A model generated the notes under the pieces. It saw nothing but the letters and a program-made list of their open reading frames with translations, was not told the DNA's origin and searched no databases. Below, piece by piece: positions 32,238 through 40,458 of a stretch of 42,042 nt of DNA; within the stretch, counting starts at the first letter, position 1; each line of letters starts with the position of its first letter. The DNA lies in assembly GCA_903915535.1 (NCBI GenBank), contig CAIWTJ010000295.1, positions 1-42,042 on the forward strand, read 5' to 3'. This stretch comes from Enhydrobacter aerosaccus. Its GTDB lineage: Bacteria; Pseudomonadota; Alphaproteobacteria; Reyranellales; Reyranellaceae. A program made the position numbers and the translations under genes.

Positions 32238-33402
32238 CCTTCGCCAGTTTGGTTTCCACCACGCGCGACCACAGGGTGGCGCCGAGCGTGATGATCTCGT
32301 CGTTGAAGTCGTAGCTCGGATTGTGGACCTCGCAGCCGCCTTCGCCGCCACCGTTGCCGATGTTGATGAAGGCGCCGGGGACCTGCTCGAGCATGTAGGA
32401 GAAGTCCTCCGAGGCCATCACGTACGGCCCCTCGCGGTTCATGTTCTCGGGTCCCACGATGTCGGCCGCGACGTCGGCGATGAACTTCACCGCGTCCTTG
32501 TCGTTGACCAGCGGCGGGAACACGACGCGCACGTCGGCCTTGGCGCTGCCGCCCAGGGTCCGGGCGATACCTGTCGAGATCGTCTCGATGCGTTCCTTCA
32601 CCAACTCCATCGTTTCCTTCTTGAAGGCGCGGATGGTGCCGCGCAGGACGGCCTCGTTCGGAATCACGTTGTAAGCGTCACCGGCATGCATTTGCGTCAC
32701 CGAGATCACCGCCGAATCGAGCGCGGCGATGCTGCGCGACACGACGGTCTGCAGCGCCGAGATGATCTGCGTGGCGATGATCACCGGATCGACGCCGCTC
32801 TCCGGCCGCGCGCCATGCGCGCCCTTGCCTGTGATGTGGATGTCGAACAGGCCGCCGCCCGCCATCTGCGGGCCCGAGCGGATCGCGAACTTGCCGACGT
32901 CGAGCTTGGGGCGATTGTGCATGCCGAAGATCTGCTCGCACGGGAACTTCTGGAAGAGGCCATCCTTCACCATCGCCTCGGCGCCGCCGCGGCCTTCCTC
33001 GGCCGGCTGGAAGATGAAGTGCACCGTGCCGTCGAAGTTGCGCGTGGCCGAGAGATACTGGGCCGCGCCCAGCAGCATGGTGGTGTGGCCGTCATGGCCG
33101 CAGGCATGCATGCGGCCCTTGTTCTGGCTGCGGTGATCGAAGGTGTTGTATTCGTCCATCGGCAGTGCATCCATGTCGGCGCGCAGCCCGATCGCGGTGG
33201 GATTGTTGCCGACGCGGATCGTGCCGACGACGCCGGTCTTGCCGATGCCGGTGGTGACCTCGCAGCCCCACTCCTTGAGCTTCTTGGCCACGATCTGAGA
33301 CGTGCGCTCTTCTTCGAAGCCGAGCTCGGGATGGGCGTGAATGTCGCGCCGGATGGCGGTCAGCTCGGCGGCAGCGGCGGCGATCTTGGGTTCGATTTTC
33401 AT
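32227..33402 (-). CDS. M20 family amidohydrolase (N-acyl-amino-acid/hippurate hydrolase-like)
   Basis: 391 residues. The metal site of the M20D group is visible: Cys101 and His103 (HACGHDGH), Glu135/136 (FQPAEEGRGG) and His162 (GMHNRP). The dimerisation insert is GGGLFDIHITGKGAHGARPESGVDP. Members cleave N-acyl amino acids, indole-3-acetyl amino acids or similar amides. The gene starts 2 bp after the stop of the alpha/beta hydrolase gene and its end overlaps the isomerase gene. The three form one operon that probably breaks down one amide- or ester-linked compound. Confidence 0.93.
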   Translation of the reverse strand: MKIEPKIAAAAAELTAIRRDIHAHPELGFEEERTSQIVAKKLKEWGCEVTTGIGKTGVVGTIRVGNNPTAIGLRADMDALPMDEYNTFDHRSQNKGRMHACGHDGHTTMLLGAAQYLSATRNFDGTVHFIFQPAEEGRGGAEAMVKDGLFQKFPCEQIFGMHNRPKLDVGKFAIRSGPQMAGGGLFDIHITGKGAHGARPESGVDPVIIATQIISALQTVVSRSIAALDSAVISVTQMHAGDAYNVIPNEAVLRGTIRAFKKETMELVKERIETISTGIARTLGGSAKADVRVVFPPLVNDKDAVKFIADVAADIVGPENMNREGPYVMASEDFSYMLEQVPGAFINIGNGGGEGGCEVHNPSYDFNDEIITLGATLWSRVVETKLAKDAR

Positions 33403-33404
33403 GC

Positions 33405-34199
33405 TCAGGACTCCAACAGGAAGGATGTGATTACACGCCGAAATTCCTCGGCATGCACGTTCGGAAAGAAGTGCCCGCCGTCGGGAAGGACATAGGACCG
33501 GGCGTCGGGGATCAGGCGCACCAGCTCCTCGGTGAAATAGAGCGGCGTCACCATGTCGTCGCGCGCGCAGATCGCCAGCGTACGGGCCTTCACCTTCTGC
33601 AATTGGTCGCGCTGGTCGTGAGCGATGATCGCCTCGATGCGCGACACCAGGATATCGGGCTCCGGGATCGTCTCGTGCGCCCTGGCCTCGACGGCTGCCA
33701 TGTCGGCATCGTGATCGCGCACCCACCAGGGCGAATTGAGGGCAAGCGCGCTCGCCTTCATGTAGGCGGCCGGCCCCATCTGCTTGAGCGTCGCCGCGCG
33801 CACCTCGAACGAGCGTCGGAAGAAGGCGTCGGTCTTGGCCCAGGTGGCACTCAATACTAGCCGGTCGATGCGCGCAGGGTGATCGATCGCCAGCACCTGG
33901 CCCATCGCGCCGCCGGTCGAGTGACCGCACCAGTGCACCTTGTCGAAGCCCAGCCCGTCGATCAGCTGCAGCGTGTCGTCGGCCATCTGGTCGACGGTGT
34001 ACTTGATCCTCGAGAGCGTGCTGCGGCCGGTGCCGCGATGATCGTGCACGACGACGGTGAATTTCCGCGCGAGCTCGGCCACGTTCGGCGTCCACCAACG
34101 GCCGTCACCGCCCAGGCCCGGAACCAGGAAAAGCGGCGGGCCGTTTCCCAGTTTTTCGTAATAGAGTTCCGCGCCGTCGCGCAGTTTCAGATGCGGCAT
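33405..34199 (-). CDS. Alpha/beta hydrolase
   Basis: 264 residues. The catalytic triad can be placed at Ser94 (GHSTGG), Asp214 or 215 (CARDDMVTP) and His243 (PDGGHFFP). The oxyanion segment is LVPGLGGDGRWW and the HDHRGTGRS turn follows strand 4. It resembles 3-oxoadipate enol-lactonase and RutD-type hydrolases. It has no signal peptide. It is first in the run with the M20 amidohydrolase and DsbA-fold isomerase (2-bp spacing). It is divergent from the lysozyme-inhibitor-like lipoprotein gene over 38 bp. Confidence 0.92.
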   Translation of the reverse strand: MPHLKLRDGAELYYEKLGNGPPLFLVPGLGGDGRWWTPNVAELARKFTVVVHDHRGTGRSTLSRIKYTVDQMADDTLQLIDGLGFDKVHWCGHSTGGAMGQVLAIDHPARIDRLVLSATWAKTDAFFRRSFEVRAATLKQMGPAAYMKASALALNSPWWVRDHDADMAAVEARAHETIPEPDILVSRIEAIIAHDQRDQLQKVKARTLAICARDDMVTPLYFTEELVRLIPDARSYVLPDGGHFFPNVHAEEFRRVITSFLLES

Positions 34200-34237
34200 T
34201 TGACGTATTTAACCTCTCATGGGAAGAAAACTGCAGA

Positions 34238-34609
34238 ATGCGTCGATTGTCGATTGCCATCATTGCCCTCGCGGGGCCGCTCTCGGCCTGCGTGCCGCAG
34301 AACCAGGGGGCGAATACCGGTTTCACGCCGATCCCGCGGCCCGCGCCCGACGAGGCGACACCTGCCGGCATCGCTTATCTTTGCGAGGGCCATAAGGAAG
34401 TGACGGTCGTCTACGCCAAGAACCGCGCCTCGGTGACGTTCGACAAGAAGACGTGGCGCATGGAGTACCAGGAGAGCGGCGAGGGCTTCCGGTATGTCGA
34501 CGCCCAGGCGCAGTGGGTCGGCCGCGACGATCTCGCCACCCTGCGCGAGAGCGCCAACACCGCACGGCCGATCGCCTATAATTGCCGGCCCACTCGGCGC
34601 ACTACCTGA
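34238..34609 (+). CDS. MliC-like lipoprotein (C-type lysozyme inhibitor family)
   Basis: 123 residues. A lipoprotein signal with lipobox LSAC (Cys18) follows a short hydrophobic core. The mature part has IAYLCEGHKEVTVVYAKNRASVTFDKKTWRMEY and QAQWVGRDDLATLRE, the Cys-Glu-Gly start and Tyr/Trp strands of the MliC beta-barrel. MliC proteins sit in the outer membrane and block host C-type lysozyme. A second Cys near the end (NCRPTR) may form the family disulphide. The stop overlaps the DUF2474 gene on the other strand by 8 bp. Identification is by pattern only. Confidence 0.75.
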   Translation: MRRLSIAIIALAGPLSACVPQNQGANTGFTPIPRPAPDEATPAGIAYLCEGHKEVTVVYAKNRASVTFDKKTWRMEYQESGEGFRYVDAQAQWVGRDDLATLRESANTARPIAYNCRPTRRTT

Positions 34610-34706
34610 GCCACATTCTGAGGACGAGCGACACGGCCAGCACCGTGCCGACGCCTGCAGCCCAAAGGCCGACGAACCAAAGCCACTGATGCACCACGGG
34701 CTTCAA
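34602..34706 (-). CDS. DUF2474-like small membrane subunit of the bd oxidase
   Basis: 34 residues (first KPVVHQWLWFVGLWAAGVG; then about 13 more hydrophobic residues, ending RMWLR), one transmembrane helix. It is too short for most gene callers and starts with TTG at 34706, set by GGAGGG at 34713-34718 with a 6-base spacer. The start lies inside the cydB stop (ATTGA overlap), so translation is coupled. DUF2474 proteins accompany cyanide-insensitive bd oxidases and are analogues of CydX, which stabilises the haem site. The position after cydA-cydB fits that role. Confidence 0.72.
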   Translation of the reverse strand: MKPVVHQWLWFVGLWAAGVGTVLAVSLVLRMWLR

Positions 34707-35707
34707 TGATAACCCTCCGAACCGGTCTTGCCGCGGAACACCCAGTAGGCATAGCCGGTGTAGGCGAGAATGATCGGCACCATGACGGCCGCGCCCACGA
34801 GCATGAACTTGAGGCTGGCCGTCGGCGCCGCCGCATCCCAGATCGTGATCGCGCGCGGCACGACATAGGGATAGAGGCTGATGCCGAGGCCGATCAGACC
34901 GAGGGCAAACAGGCCGAGCGCGACCAGGAATGGCAGGTACGTGGCCTTGCGGCGGAGACTCACGAAGAAGACCACGGACGCAATCGCGACCAGGAGCGGC
35001 ACCTGCGCGGTGAACAGTATCTGCGGCCACGCGAACCAGCGCTGGTAGTAGGCGTTGCTGAGGAACGGCGTCGCCGCACTCACCGCGGCCATCCCGGACA
35101 GCGTGGCGATGCCGAGCCACGGCGCCAGGCGGCGGCAATGCACCTGCAGGCTGCCCTCGCTCTTCATGATCAGCCATGTGGCGCCCAGCAGCGCGTAACC
35201 ACAGAGCAGCGCCACGCCGACCAGCAGGCTGAACGGCGACAACCAGTCCCACCAGCCGCCTCCGTAGGAGCGGCCATGCACCACGATGCCCTGCAGCAGT
35301 CCGCCGAGCGTGATGCCCTGGGCGAGCGTGGCCACGACGGAGCCCAGCGTGAACGCGGCGTCCCAGTACTTGCGATGCCCGGTGTCGCGCCAGCGGAACT
35401 CGAAGGCGACGCCGCGGAAGATCAGCGCCAGCAGCATCGCGATGATCGGCGTGTACAGCGCCGACAGCACGACTCCGTAGGCCATCGGAAATGCCGCCAT
35501 CAGCCCGCCGCCGCCCAGCACCAGCCACGTTTCGTTACCGTCCCACACCGGGGCGATCGAGTTCATGGCGTTCGCCCGCTCATTCTCCTTCAGGGTCGGA
35601 AACAGGATGCCGATGCCGAGATCGAAGCCGTCCATGACGACGTAGGCAAAGATCGCGAAGGCGATGATGAAGGCCCAGACGGTGGGCAGGTCGAAGGCGA
35701 TCGGCAT
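34703..35707 (-). CDS. cydB: Cytochrome bd-type quinol oxidase subunit II (CydB/CioB)
   Basis: 334 residues with about 9 membrane helices. It begins MPIAFDLPTVWAFIIAFAIFAYVVMDGFDLGIGIL, where VMDGFDLG is the conserved first-helix signature with an Asp and Phe of the proton/haem region. WDGNETWLVLGGGG follows at about 55. The C-terminal part LGISLYPYVVPRAITIWDAAAP is typical. It forms the heterodimer with CydA in the inner membrane. The ATG at 35707 is 5 bp past the CydA stop. The downstream DUF2474 gene overlaps its TGA. Confidence 0.94.
   Translation of the reverse strand: MPIAFDLPTVWAFIIAFAIFAYVVMDGFDLGIGILFPTLKENERANAMNSIAPVWDGNETWLVLGGGGLMAAFPMAYGVVLSALYTPIIAMLLALIFRGVAFEFRWRDTGHRKYWDAAFTLGSVVATLAQGITLGGLLQGIVVHGRSYGGGWWDWLSPFSLLVGVALLCGYALLGATWLIMKSEGSLQVHCRRLAPWLGIATLSGMAAVSAATPFLSNAYYQRWFAWPQILFTAQVPLLVAIASVVFFVSLRRKATYLPFLVALGLFALGLIGLGISLYPYVVPRAITIWDAAAPTASLKFMLVGAAVMVPIILAYTGYAYWVFRGKTGSEGYH
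34713..34718 (-). promoter_or_regulatory. Ribosome binding site for the TTG-started DUF2474 gene
   Basis: GGAGGG on the minus strand, 6 bases before the TTG at 34706 and inside the last codons of cydB. It is the main support for the unusual TTG start. Confidence 0.6.
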
Positions 35708-35712
35708 GTCCG

Positions 35713-37092
35713 TCACGCCTTCCCTGCCGCGCGGCCCGCAGCCGGCGACAACGGCTTGGGCGCCGGTTCGCCGCGATTCGGCGCATGGGCCATCAGCTTC
35801 AGGATGTAGCCGATGCCGGCGCCGAACACGATGAAGTACACCGCGATGAAGGCGAGCAGCGACGAGGCGACGGCCGGCGCCTGCAGCGGCGATACCGAGT
35901 CCACAGTGCGCAGCAGGCCATAGACCGTGAATGGCTGGCGGCCGACTTCGGTCGTGACCCAGCCCGCGATCACCGCCACGAACCCGGCCGGTCCCATGAC
36001 CAGCGCAAGGCGATGCAGCCACGTCCAGTCGTAGAGCTGGCGGCGCACCCGCGCGAGCAGGCTCCACGCCGCGAGCAGCAGCATCGCCATGCCGAGCCCG
36101 ACCATGATCCGGAACGACCAGAACACGATCGGTACCGGCGGCCAGTCGCTGCGCGCCACTGTATCGAGACCCTTGAGCGGCGCGTCGAAAGAGTGCTTCA
36201 GGATCAGCGACGAGGCCTTTGGAATCGAGATGTCGTACAGCACCTTCCCGGACTTCATGTCGGGCCAGCCGAACAGCACGAGCGGCGCGCCGTCGGGATG
36301 GCTCTGGAAGTGTCCTTCCATCGCCATCACCTTGGCCGGCTGATGCTCGAGCGTGTTCAGCCCGTGCTGGTCTCCGGCCAGGATCTGGATCGGCGCCACG
36401 ACGGTGATCATGCCCATCGCCATCGAGAACATGACCTTGGCGCCGTCGGTCTTGCGGCCGCCCAGCAGGTGCCAGGCGCCGACGCCGCCCACGACTAGCG
36501 CCGTCGTGAGGTAGGCCGCCAGCACGGTGTGAACGAGGCGATAGGGAAACGAGGGATTGAAGACGATCGCGAGCCAGTCGACCGGCACGAACTGGCCGTT
36601 GGGCGCCAGCGCGTGGCCCGCCGGCGTGTGCATCCAGCTGTTGGCGGCCAGGATCCAGAACGCCGAGATGAAGGTGCCGACCGCGACCGCGAGCGTCGCG
36701 GCAAAGTGCAGGGTCTTGCCCACGCGGTTCATGCCGAACAGCATGACGCCCAGGAAGCCCGCCTCGAGGAAGAACGCCGTCAGCACCTCGTAGGCCATCA
36801 GCGGGCCGATCACCGAGCCCACCTTGTCGGAGAAGACCGACCAGTTGGTGCCGAACTGGTAGGACATGACGATGCCCGAGACGACCCCCATGCCGAACAC
36901 CAGCGCGAAGATCTTCAGCCAGTATTTGTAGAGGTCGAGATAGACCGCGCGCCCGGTCCACAGCGACAGAAACTCGAGCACGGCAAGGTAGCTCGCGAGA
37001 CCGATCGTGAACGACGGGAAGATGAAATGGAACGAGACCGTGAAGGCGAATTGCAGCCGCGCCAGCACCGTCGCGTCGAAGCTCTCGAACAT
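35713..37092 (-). CDS. cydA: Cytochrome bd-type quinol oxidase subunit I, cyanide-insensitive type
   Basis: 459 residues, shorter than E. coli CydA (522), because the quinol-binding Q-loop is short, as in Pseudomonas CioA. Haem ligands: His22 (SFHFIFPSF), His188 (YRLVHTVLA) and Met330 (SFRIMVGLG). Glu101 and Glu110 correspond to the buried glutamates of the proton path. The Q-loop core GDQHGLNTLEHQPAKVMAMEG includes Lys254 and Glu259 in the expected places. The enzyme oxidises ubiquinol and reduces O2 without proton pumping, with high oxygen affinity and resistance to cyanide. GGAGGAGG precedes the ATG. The asparaginase gene ends 33 bp upstream on the same strand, so shared transcription is possible. 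Confidence 0.95.
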   Translation of the reverse strand: MFESFDATVLARLQFAFTVSFHFIFPSFTIGLASYLAVLEFLSLWTGRAVYLDLYKYWLKIFALVFGMGVVSGIVMSYQFGTNWSVFSDKVGSVIGPLMAYEVLTAFFLEAGFLGVMLFGMNRVGKTLHFAATLAVAVGTFISAFWILAANSWMHTPAGHALAPNGQFVPVDWLAIVFNPSFPYRLVHTVLAAYLTTALVVGGVGAWHLLGGRKTDGAKVMFSMAMGMITVVAPIQILAGDQHGLNTLEHQPAKVMAMEGHFQSHPDGAPLVLFGWPDMKSGKVLYDISIPKASSLILKHSFDAPLKGLDTVARSDWPPVPIVFWSFRIMVGLGMAMLLLAAWSLLARVRRQLYDWTWLHRLALVMGPAGFVAVIAGWVTTEVGRQPFTVYGLLRTVDSVSPLQAPAVASSLLAFIAVYFIVFGAGIGYILKLMAHAPNRGEPAPKPLSPAAGRAAGKA

Positions 37093-37125
37093 CGCGTCCT
37101 CCTCCAGGAAAAGGACGTAGGCAGC

Positions 37126-38145
37126 CTAGCCGAAAAGGTCGAACACTTCCGTGACGATCGCCCGCGACAGACCGGCGCGCAGGCAGGTCTCGAGCAGCAC
37201 GCGGGCCTTCAGCGGATGCAGCCGGCCGCCCCAGATCAGGCCGCCCTTGCGCAACCCGATCTCCGAACTCGGGCCGCCATAGGTCTGTCGCAGCATCGGC
37301 CCGCCGCCGGCGCGCGGTGCCACGACGGTGGGGATCGCCGCCGCAAGTTTCAGCACGCTGTCGGTCGCGCGCTCCGGTGTATGGCCGCCACCCATCGCAC
37401 CGATCACCGCGCCGCGGTAGCCGAGATGGTCGGGCGCGGTCGTGACGGCGTCGAGCAGACGGCCGGATTCGTCCAGCGACATCCAGAATACCGCCACCGG
37501 TGCGGCCTTGCCATCTTTCGCGCCGCCGAGATGTTTCTTCGCGGCCACGATCGCGTCGCGCACGGGAAGCGCCATCGGCACGATCCGATCCTCGACCAGC
37601 GCCGCGAGCGGACCGGTCTGCGTCGACGCGAAGGCGTTGATGCGCGTCGGATGGACCTTGAGCACATCGGAGGCGGCATAGACCTCGTCGAGCATGACGA
37701 CCACGACGCCGAGCGCCTTGGCATGCGCGCGCACCCACGGATCGGCCGCGACGCGAACGGCGGCGAGCAGATTGCCGGGGCCGTCGGGCGAGGTGAGCGA
37801 GGGATTGCGCATCGCCGCCGTCACGATCACCGGCTTGTCCAGGTCGAGCAGCAGGTCGAGCAGGAAGCTGGTTTCTTCCAGCGTGTCGGTGCCCTGTGTC
37901 ACCACGATGCCGTCGGCCTCGAGCCCGCGGATCTTGGTGGCCAGCGCCTGAAGCTGGTCGAACGACAGCGAGTGGCTGCCGACCCGGCTCACCGTCTCGG
38001 CCTCGATCTCGGCCACGGACGCGAGCAGCGGCACGGCCGACACGAGATCGTCGGCGCCCAGGCCCATCTGCATCGCGCCGGTGGCATCGGGCCGCGTCGC
38101 GATGGTGCCGCCCAGGGCCAGAATATGGATGCGGGGTTTGCTCAT
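37126..38145 (-). CDS. Asparaginase (type II-like)
   Basis: 339 residues. The threonine nucleophile is Thr14 (LGGTIA), and the second motif is VVTQGTDTLEET (Thr86, Asp87) at about 82-92, with the Lys of EVYAASDVLKVHPTRINAF near 156. TAAMRNPSLTSPDGPGNL matches the family's dimer-side loop. It hydrolyses L-asparagine to aspartate and ammonia. The absence of a signal peptide means it is cytoplasmic. The ATG overlaps the stop of the 180-aa secreted protein gene by 4 bp (ATGA). This coupling to hydantoinase B suggests that ammonia or amide release belongs to one pathway (inference). Confidence 0.92.
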   Translation of the reverse strand: MSKPRIHILALGGTIATRPDATGAMQMGLGADDLVSAVPLLASVAEIEAETVSRVGSHSLSFDQLQALATKIRGLEADGIVVTQGTDTLEETSFLLDLLLDLDKPVIVTAAMRNPSLTSPDGPGNLLAAVRVAADPWVRAHAKALGVVVVMLDEVYAASDVLKVHPTRINAFASTQTGPLAALVEDRIVPMALPVRDAIVAAKKHLGGAKDGKAAPVAVFWMSLDESGRLLDAVTTAPDHLGYRGAVIGAMGGGHTPERATDSVLKLAAAIPTVVAPRAGGGPMLRQTYGGPSSEIGLRKGGLIWGGRLHPLKARVLLETCLRAGLSRAIVTEVFDLFG

Positions 38146-38684
38146 GCCGACAACTTCAGCGACTTGAAGAACCGCTCGGCTTCGACGCCCGTCGCACCGG
38201 CGGCGCTGCCCAGGAAAGCGAGCGACACGAAGCGCCGCGCCTTCAGGAGATTTGTCTGACGCAGCGCTTTGCCGCCGGCCAGAGCGCCGATGGAATCGAC
38301 CGCCGTCGCGCCCCCGATCACCCGCCAGTCCGATCGGGTCCACTGGTGCCCGATGAGCTGCTGCGCCCTGCCGTTAAGGGCGGCCTGCAGGATCGTGCGC
38401 GGCTGGCTCACATCGACATCGGCGGGATAGAGCGCGGTCTGCGCCACGTAGGAATAGCCGCCCACGTCGAGACTGTAGCTATGGAGCTGAAAGGCCGTGC
38501 CGCGCACCGAGGCATCGTTCACGACGCGATGATCCGGGACGCCCGGCATCTCGACGGTGAAGGCATTGTCCTCGACCCGCACGCCATACCAGGCGAGCGG
38601 CACCACCAGCTTTGCCTGCGCCTGCGCGCGACCGGCAATCCCCAGCAGCGGCAGACCGAGAAGACCTCGACGACGCAAAGTCAT
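38142..38684 (-). CDS. Secreted protein of about 180 residues, function unknown
   Basis: 180 residues with an Arg-rich signal peptide (MTLRRRGLLGLPLLGIAGRAQA, cleavage near AQA); RRRGLL resembles a Tat motif. The mature part is beta-rich with Trp, for example LAWYGVRVEDNAFTVEMPGVPDHRVVN and LHSYSLDVGGYSYVAQTALYPADVDVS. The C-terminal third has ALRQTNLLKARRFVSLAFLGS and ends FFKSLKLSA. This shape resembles small periplasmic domain proteins found next to oxidases, but I do not recognise a named family. Both ends overlap neighbours by 4 bp, so it is translated between hydantoinase B and asparaginase. Confidence 0.75.
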   Translation of the reverse strand: MTLRRRGLLGLPLLGIAGRAQAQAKLVVPLAWYGVRVEDNAFTVEMPGVPDHRVVNDASVRGTAFQLHSYSLDVGGYSYVAQTALYPADVDVSQPRTILQAALNGRAQQLIGHQWTRSDWRVIGGATAVDSIGALAGGKALRQTNLLKARRFVSLAFLGSAAGATGVEAERFFKSLKLSA

Positions 38685-40378
38685 TTGCCGATGCGTTCGG
38701 CGCCGAACTTCGCCTTCGCCTGCGCGGCCGTGTAGTAGCCGCGCGCGACGTCGCGGGCGATCGCCTCGGGCTTGCGCCTGGCGGGATCGCCGAAGCCGCC
38801 GCCGCCCGGCGTCGACACGCGCACCACGTCGCCCACGCCGATCTCGATGTCCTGGTCCTTGCTGAGATGCGGCGGATGATAGGTCTTGCCCTTCTGGTTG
38901 ACCTCCACCGTGTTCACGCCGCCCGCGTCGCCACCGCGCGCGCCCTGCGGGCCGCTGCGGCCATGGTCCATCACCATCGACACGCGCGCCTCGCCGCGGC
39001 GCAGCTTGATCGCGTAGTTGATGCCGAAGCCGCCGCGGAACTCGCCCGCGCCGCCGGAGCCCTCGCGCAACGAGAATTCCTCGAACAGGATCGGATAAAA
39101 CTGCTCCAGCACTTCGACCGGCGGCATCTTGGAGATGCCGATCGTCGAGCAGCCGTTCGAAAGACCGTCGCCGCCCTGGAAGCCGCCGTACCCGCCGCCG
39201 GTGAAGAGATACATGATGTACGAGCGGTCGCGCTCGGGATCGTAGCCGCCGACACCGAGATTGCCCGACGTGCCGGCGGGCGCCGCGAACAAGAGGTCGG
39301 GAATGGCGTGCGTCAGCGCCGCGAACACCGCCTCGGCGATCCGCTGGCTCACTTCCGCCGCGCAGCCCGACACCGGCCGCGGATACTTGGCATACAGGAA
39401 CGTGCCGTGCGGCTCGACGATCTTGAGCGGTTCGAACGTGCCCGCATTGATCGGCACGTCGGGGAAGATGTGCTTGATGGCGAGATAGATCGCCGACTTC
39501 GTCGTGGCGATGACGCTGTTCATCGGCCCGCGGCAGGGCGGACTCGAGCCGGTCATGTCGAAGAGCAGCTCCTCGCCCTTCTTGGTGATCTTCATCTTGA
39601 TGGTGAGCGGCTGGTCGACCACGCCGTCGCTGTCGACCTGCGATGTGCCCTCGTACACGCCATCGGGAATGTCCGCGATCTTGGCGCGCATCTGGCGCTC
39701 GGCACGGTGACGCATCTCTGCGATCGCCTGCTTCACCACATCCGCGCCGTAGCGATCGATCAGCGCGGTGAGCCGCACCTCGCCCGTCGTGAGCGCGGCG
39801 GCCTGGGCCTTGATGTCGCCGATGCGCTGGTCGGCGATGCGGATGTTGGAGAGGAGGATCGCCAGGATCTCCTGGTCCATCTCGCCCTTCTTCCAGAATT
39901 TGACGGGAGGCAGACGCAGGCCTTCCTGCTCGACTTCGGTAGCGCTCGCGGAAAAGCCGCCGGGCACCATGCCGCCGACATCCGGCCAGTGGCCGGTGTT
40001 GGCCAGCCACGCGAAGATTTCGCCCTTGTAGAAGAACGGCTTCACGAAGCGCACGTCCATCAGATGGGTGCCGCCGAGATAGGGATCGTTGACGATGAAC
40101 ACGTCCCCCGCATCGACCCTGCCGGCATAGTGGGATTTCACACGATCGATGACCGCCCGCGTCGAGAACTGCATGGTGCCCACGAAGACCGGCAATCCCA
40201 GTTCGCCCTGCGCAATTAGGGAGCCGTCGGCGGCGTCATAAATCCCGTCGGAGCGATCCATGCCCTCCGAAATGACCGGAGAAAAGGCAGATCGCACGAA
40301 CGCGAGGTCCATTTCGTTGCAGACCTGGATCAGGCCGTTCTGGATGACGGTCAATGTGACGGGATCGAGATTGGACAT
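38681..40378 (-). CDS. Hydantoinase B/5-oxoprolinase-family subunit (HyuB)
   Basis: 565 residues, family length. Marks are the opening DPVTLTVIQNGLIQVCNEMD, GDVFIVNDPYLGGTHLMDV (about 90-108), DMTGSSPPCRGPMNS in the centre, and GGGYGGFQGGDGLSNG, REGSGGAGEFRGG, STPGGGGFGDP in the C-terminal half. HyuB works with HyuA in ATP-dependent opening of hydantoin or 5-oxoproline rings, and related proteins carboxylate acetone or acetophenone. No HyuA gene is adjacent; upstream lies a divergent CoxL-type gene, so the partner must be elsewhere or absent. The stop overlaps the start of the secreted 180-aa protein by 4 bp. Confidence 0.93.
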   Translation of the reverse strand: MSNLDPVTLTVIQNGLIQVCNEMDLAFVRSAFSPVISEGMDRSDGIYDAADGSLIAQGELGLPVFVGTMQFSTRAVIDRVKSHYAGRVDAGDVFIVNDPYLGGTHLMDVRFVKPFFYKGEIFAWLANTGHWPDVGGMVPGGFSASATEVEQEGLRLPPVKFWKKGEMDQEILAILLSNIRIADQRIGDIKAQAAALTTGEVRLTALIDRYGADVVKQAIAEMRHRAERQMRAKIADIPDGVYEGTSQVDSDGVVDQPLTIKMKITKKGEELLFDMTGSSPPCRGPMNSVIATTKSAIYLAIKHIFPDVPINAGTFEPLKIVEPHGTFLYAKYPRPVSGCAAEVSQRIAEAVFAALTHAIPDLLFAAPAGTSGNLGVGGYDPERDRSYIMYLFTGGGYGGFQGGDGLSNGCSTIGISKMPPVEVLEQFYPILFEEFSLREGSGGAGEFRGGFGINYAIKLRRGEARVSMVMDHGRSGPQGARGGDAGGVNTVEVNQKGKTYHPPHLSKDQDIEIGVGDVVRVSTPGGGGFGDPARRKPEAIARDVARGYYTAAQAKAKFGAERIGK

Positions 40379-40458
40379 GCAGAAAACCTAGCACAGGGCG
40401 CGCCTTCCTGCGCTATGATCGACGTCCGAATTCCCCACCCTTTTCTGATGGACGGCCC

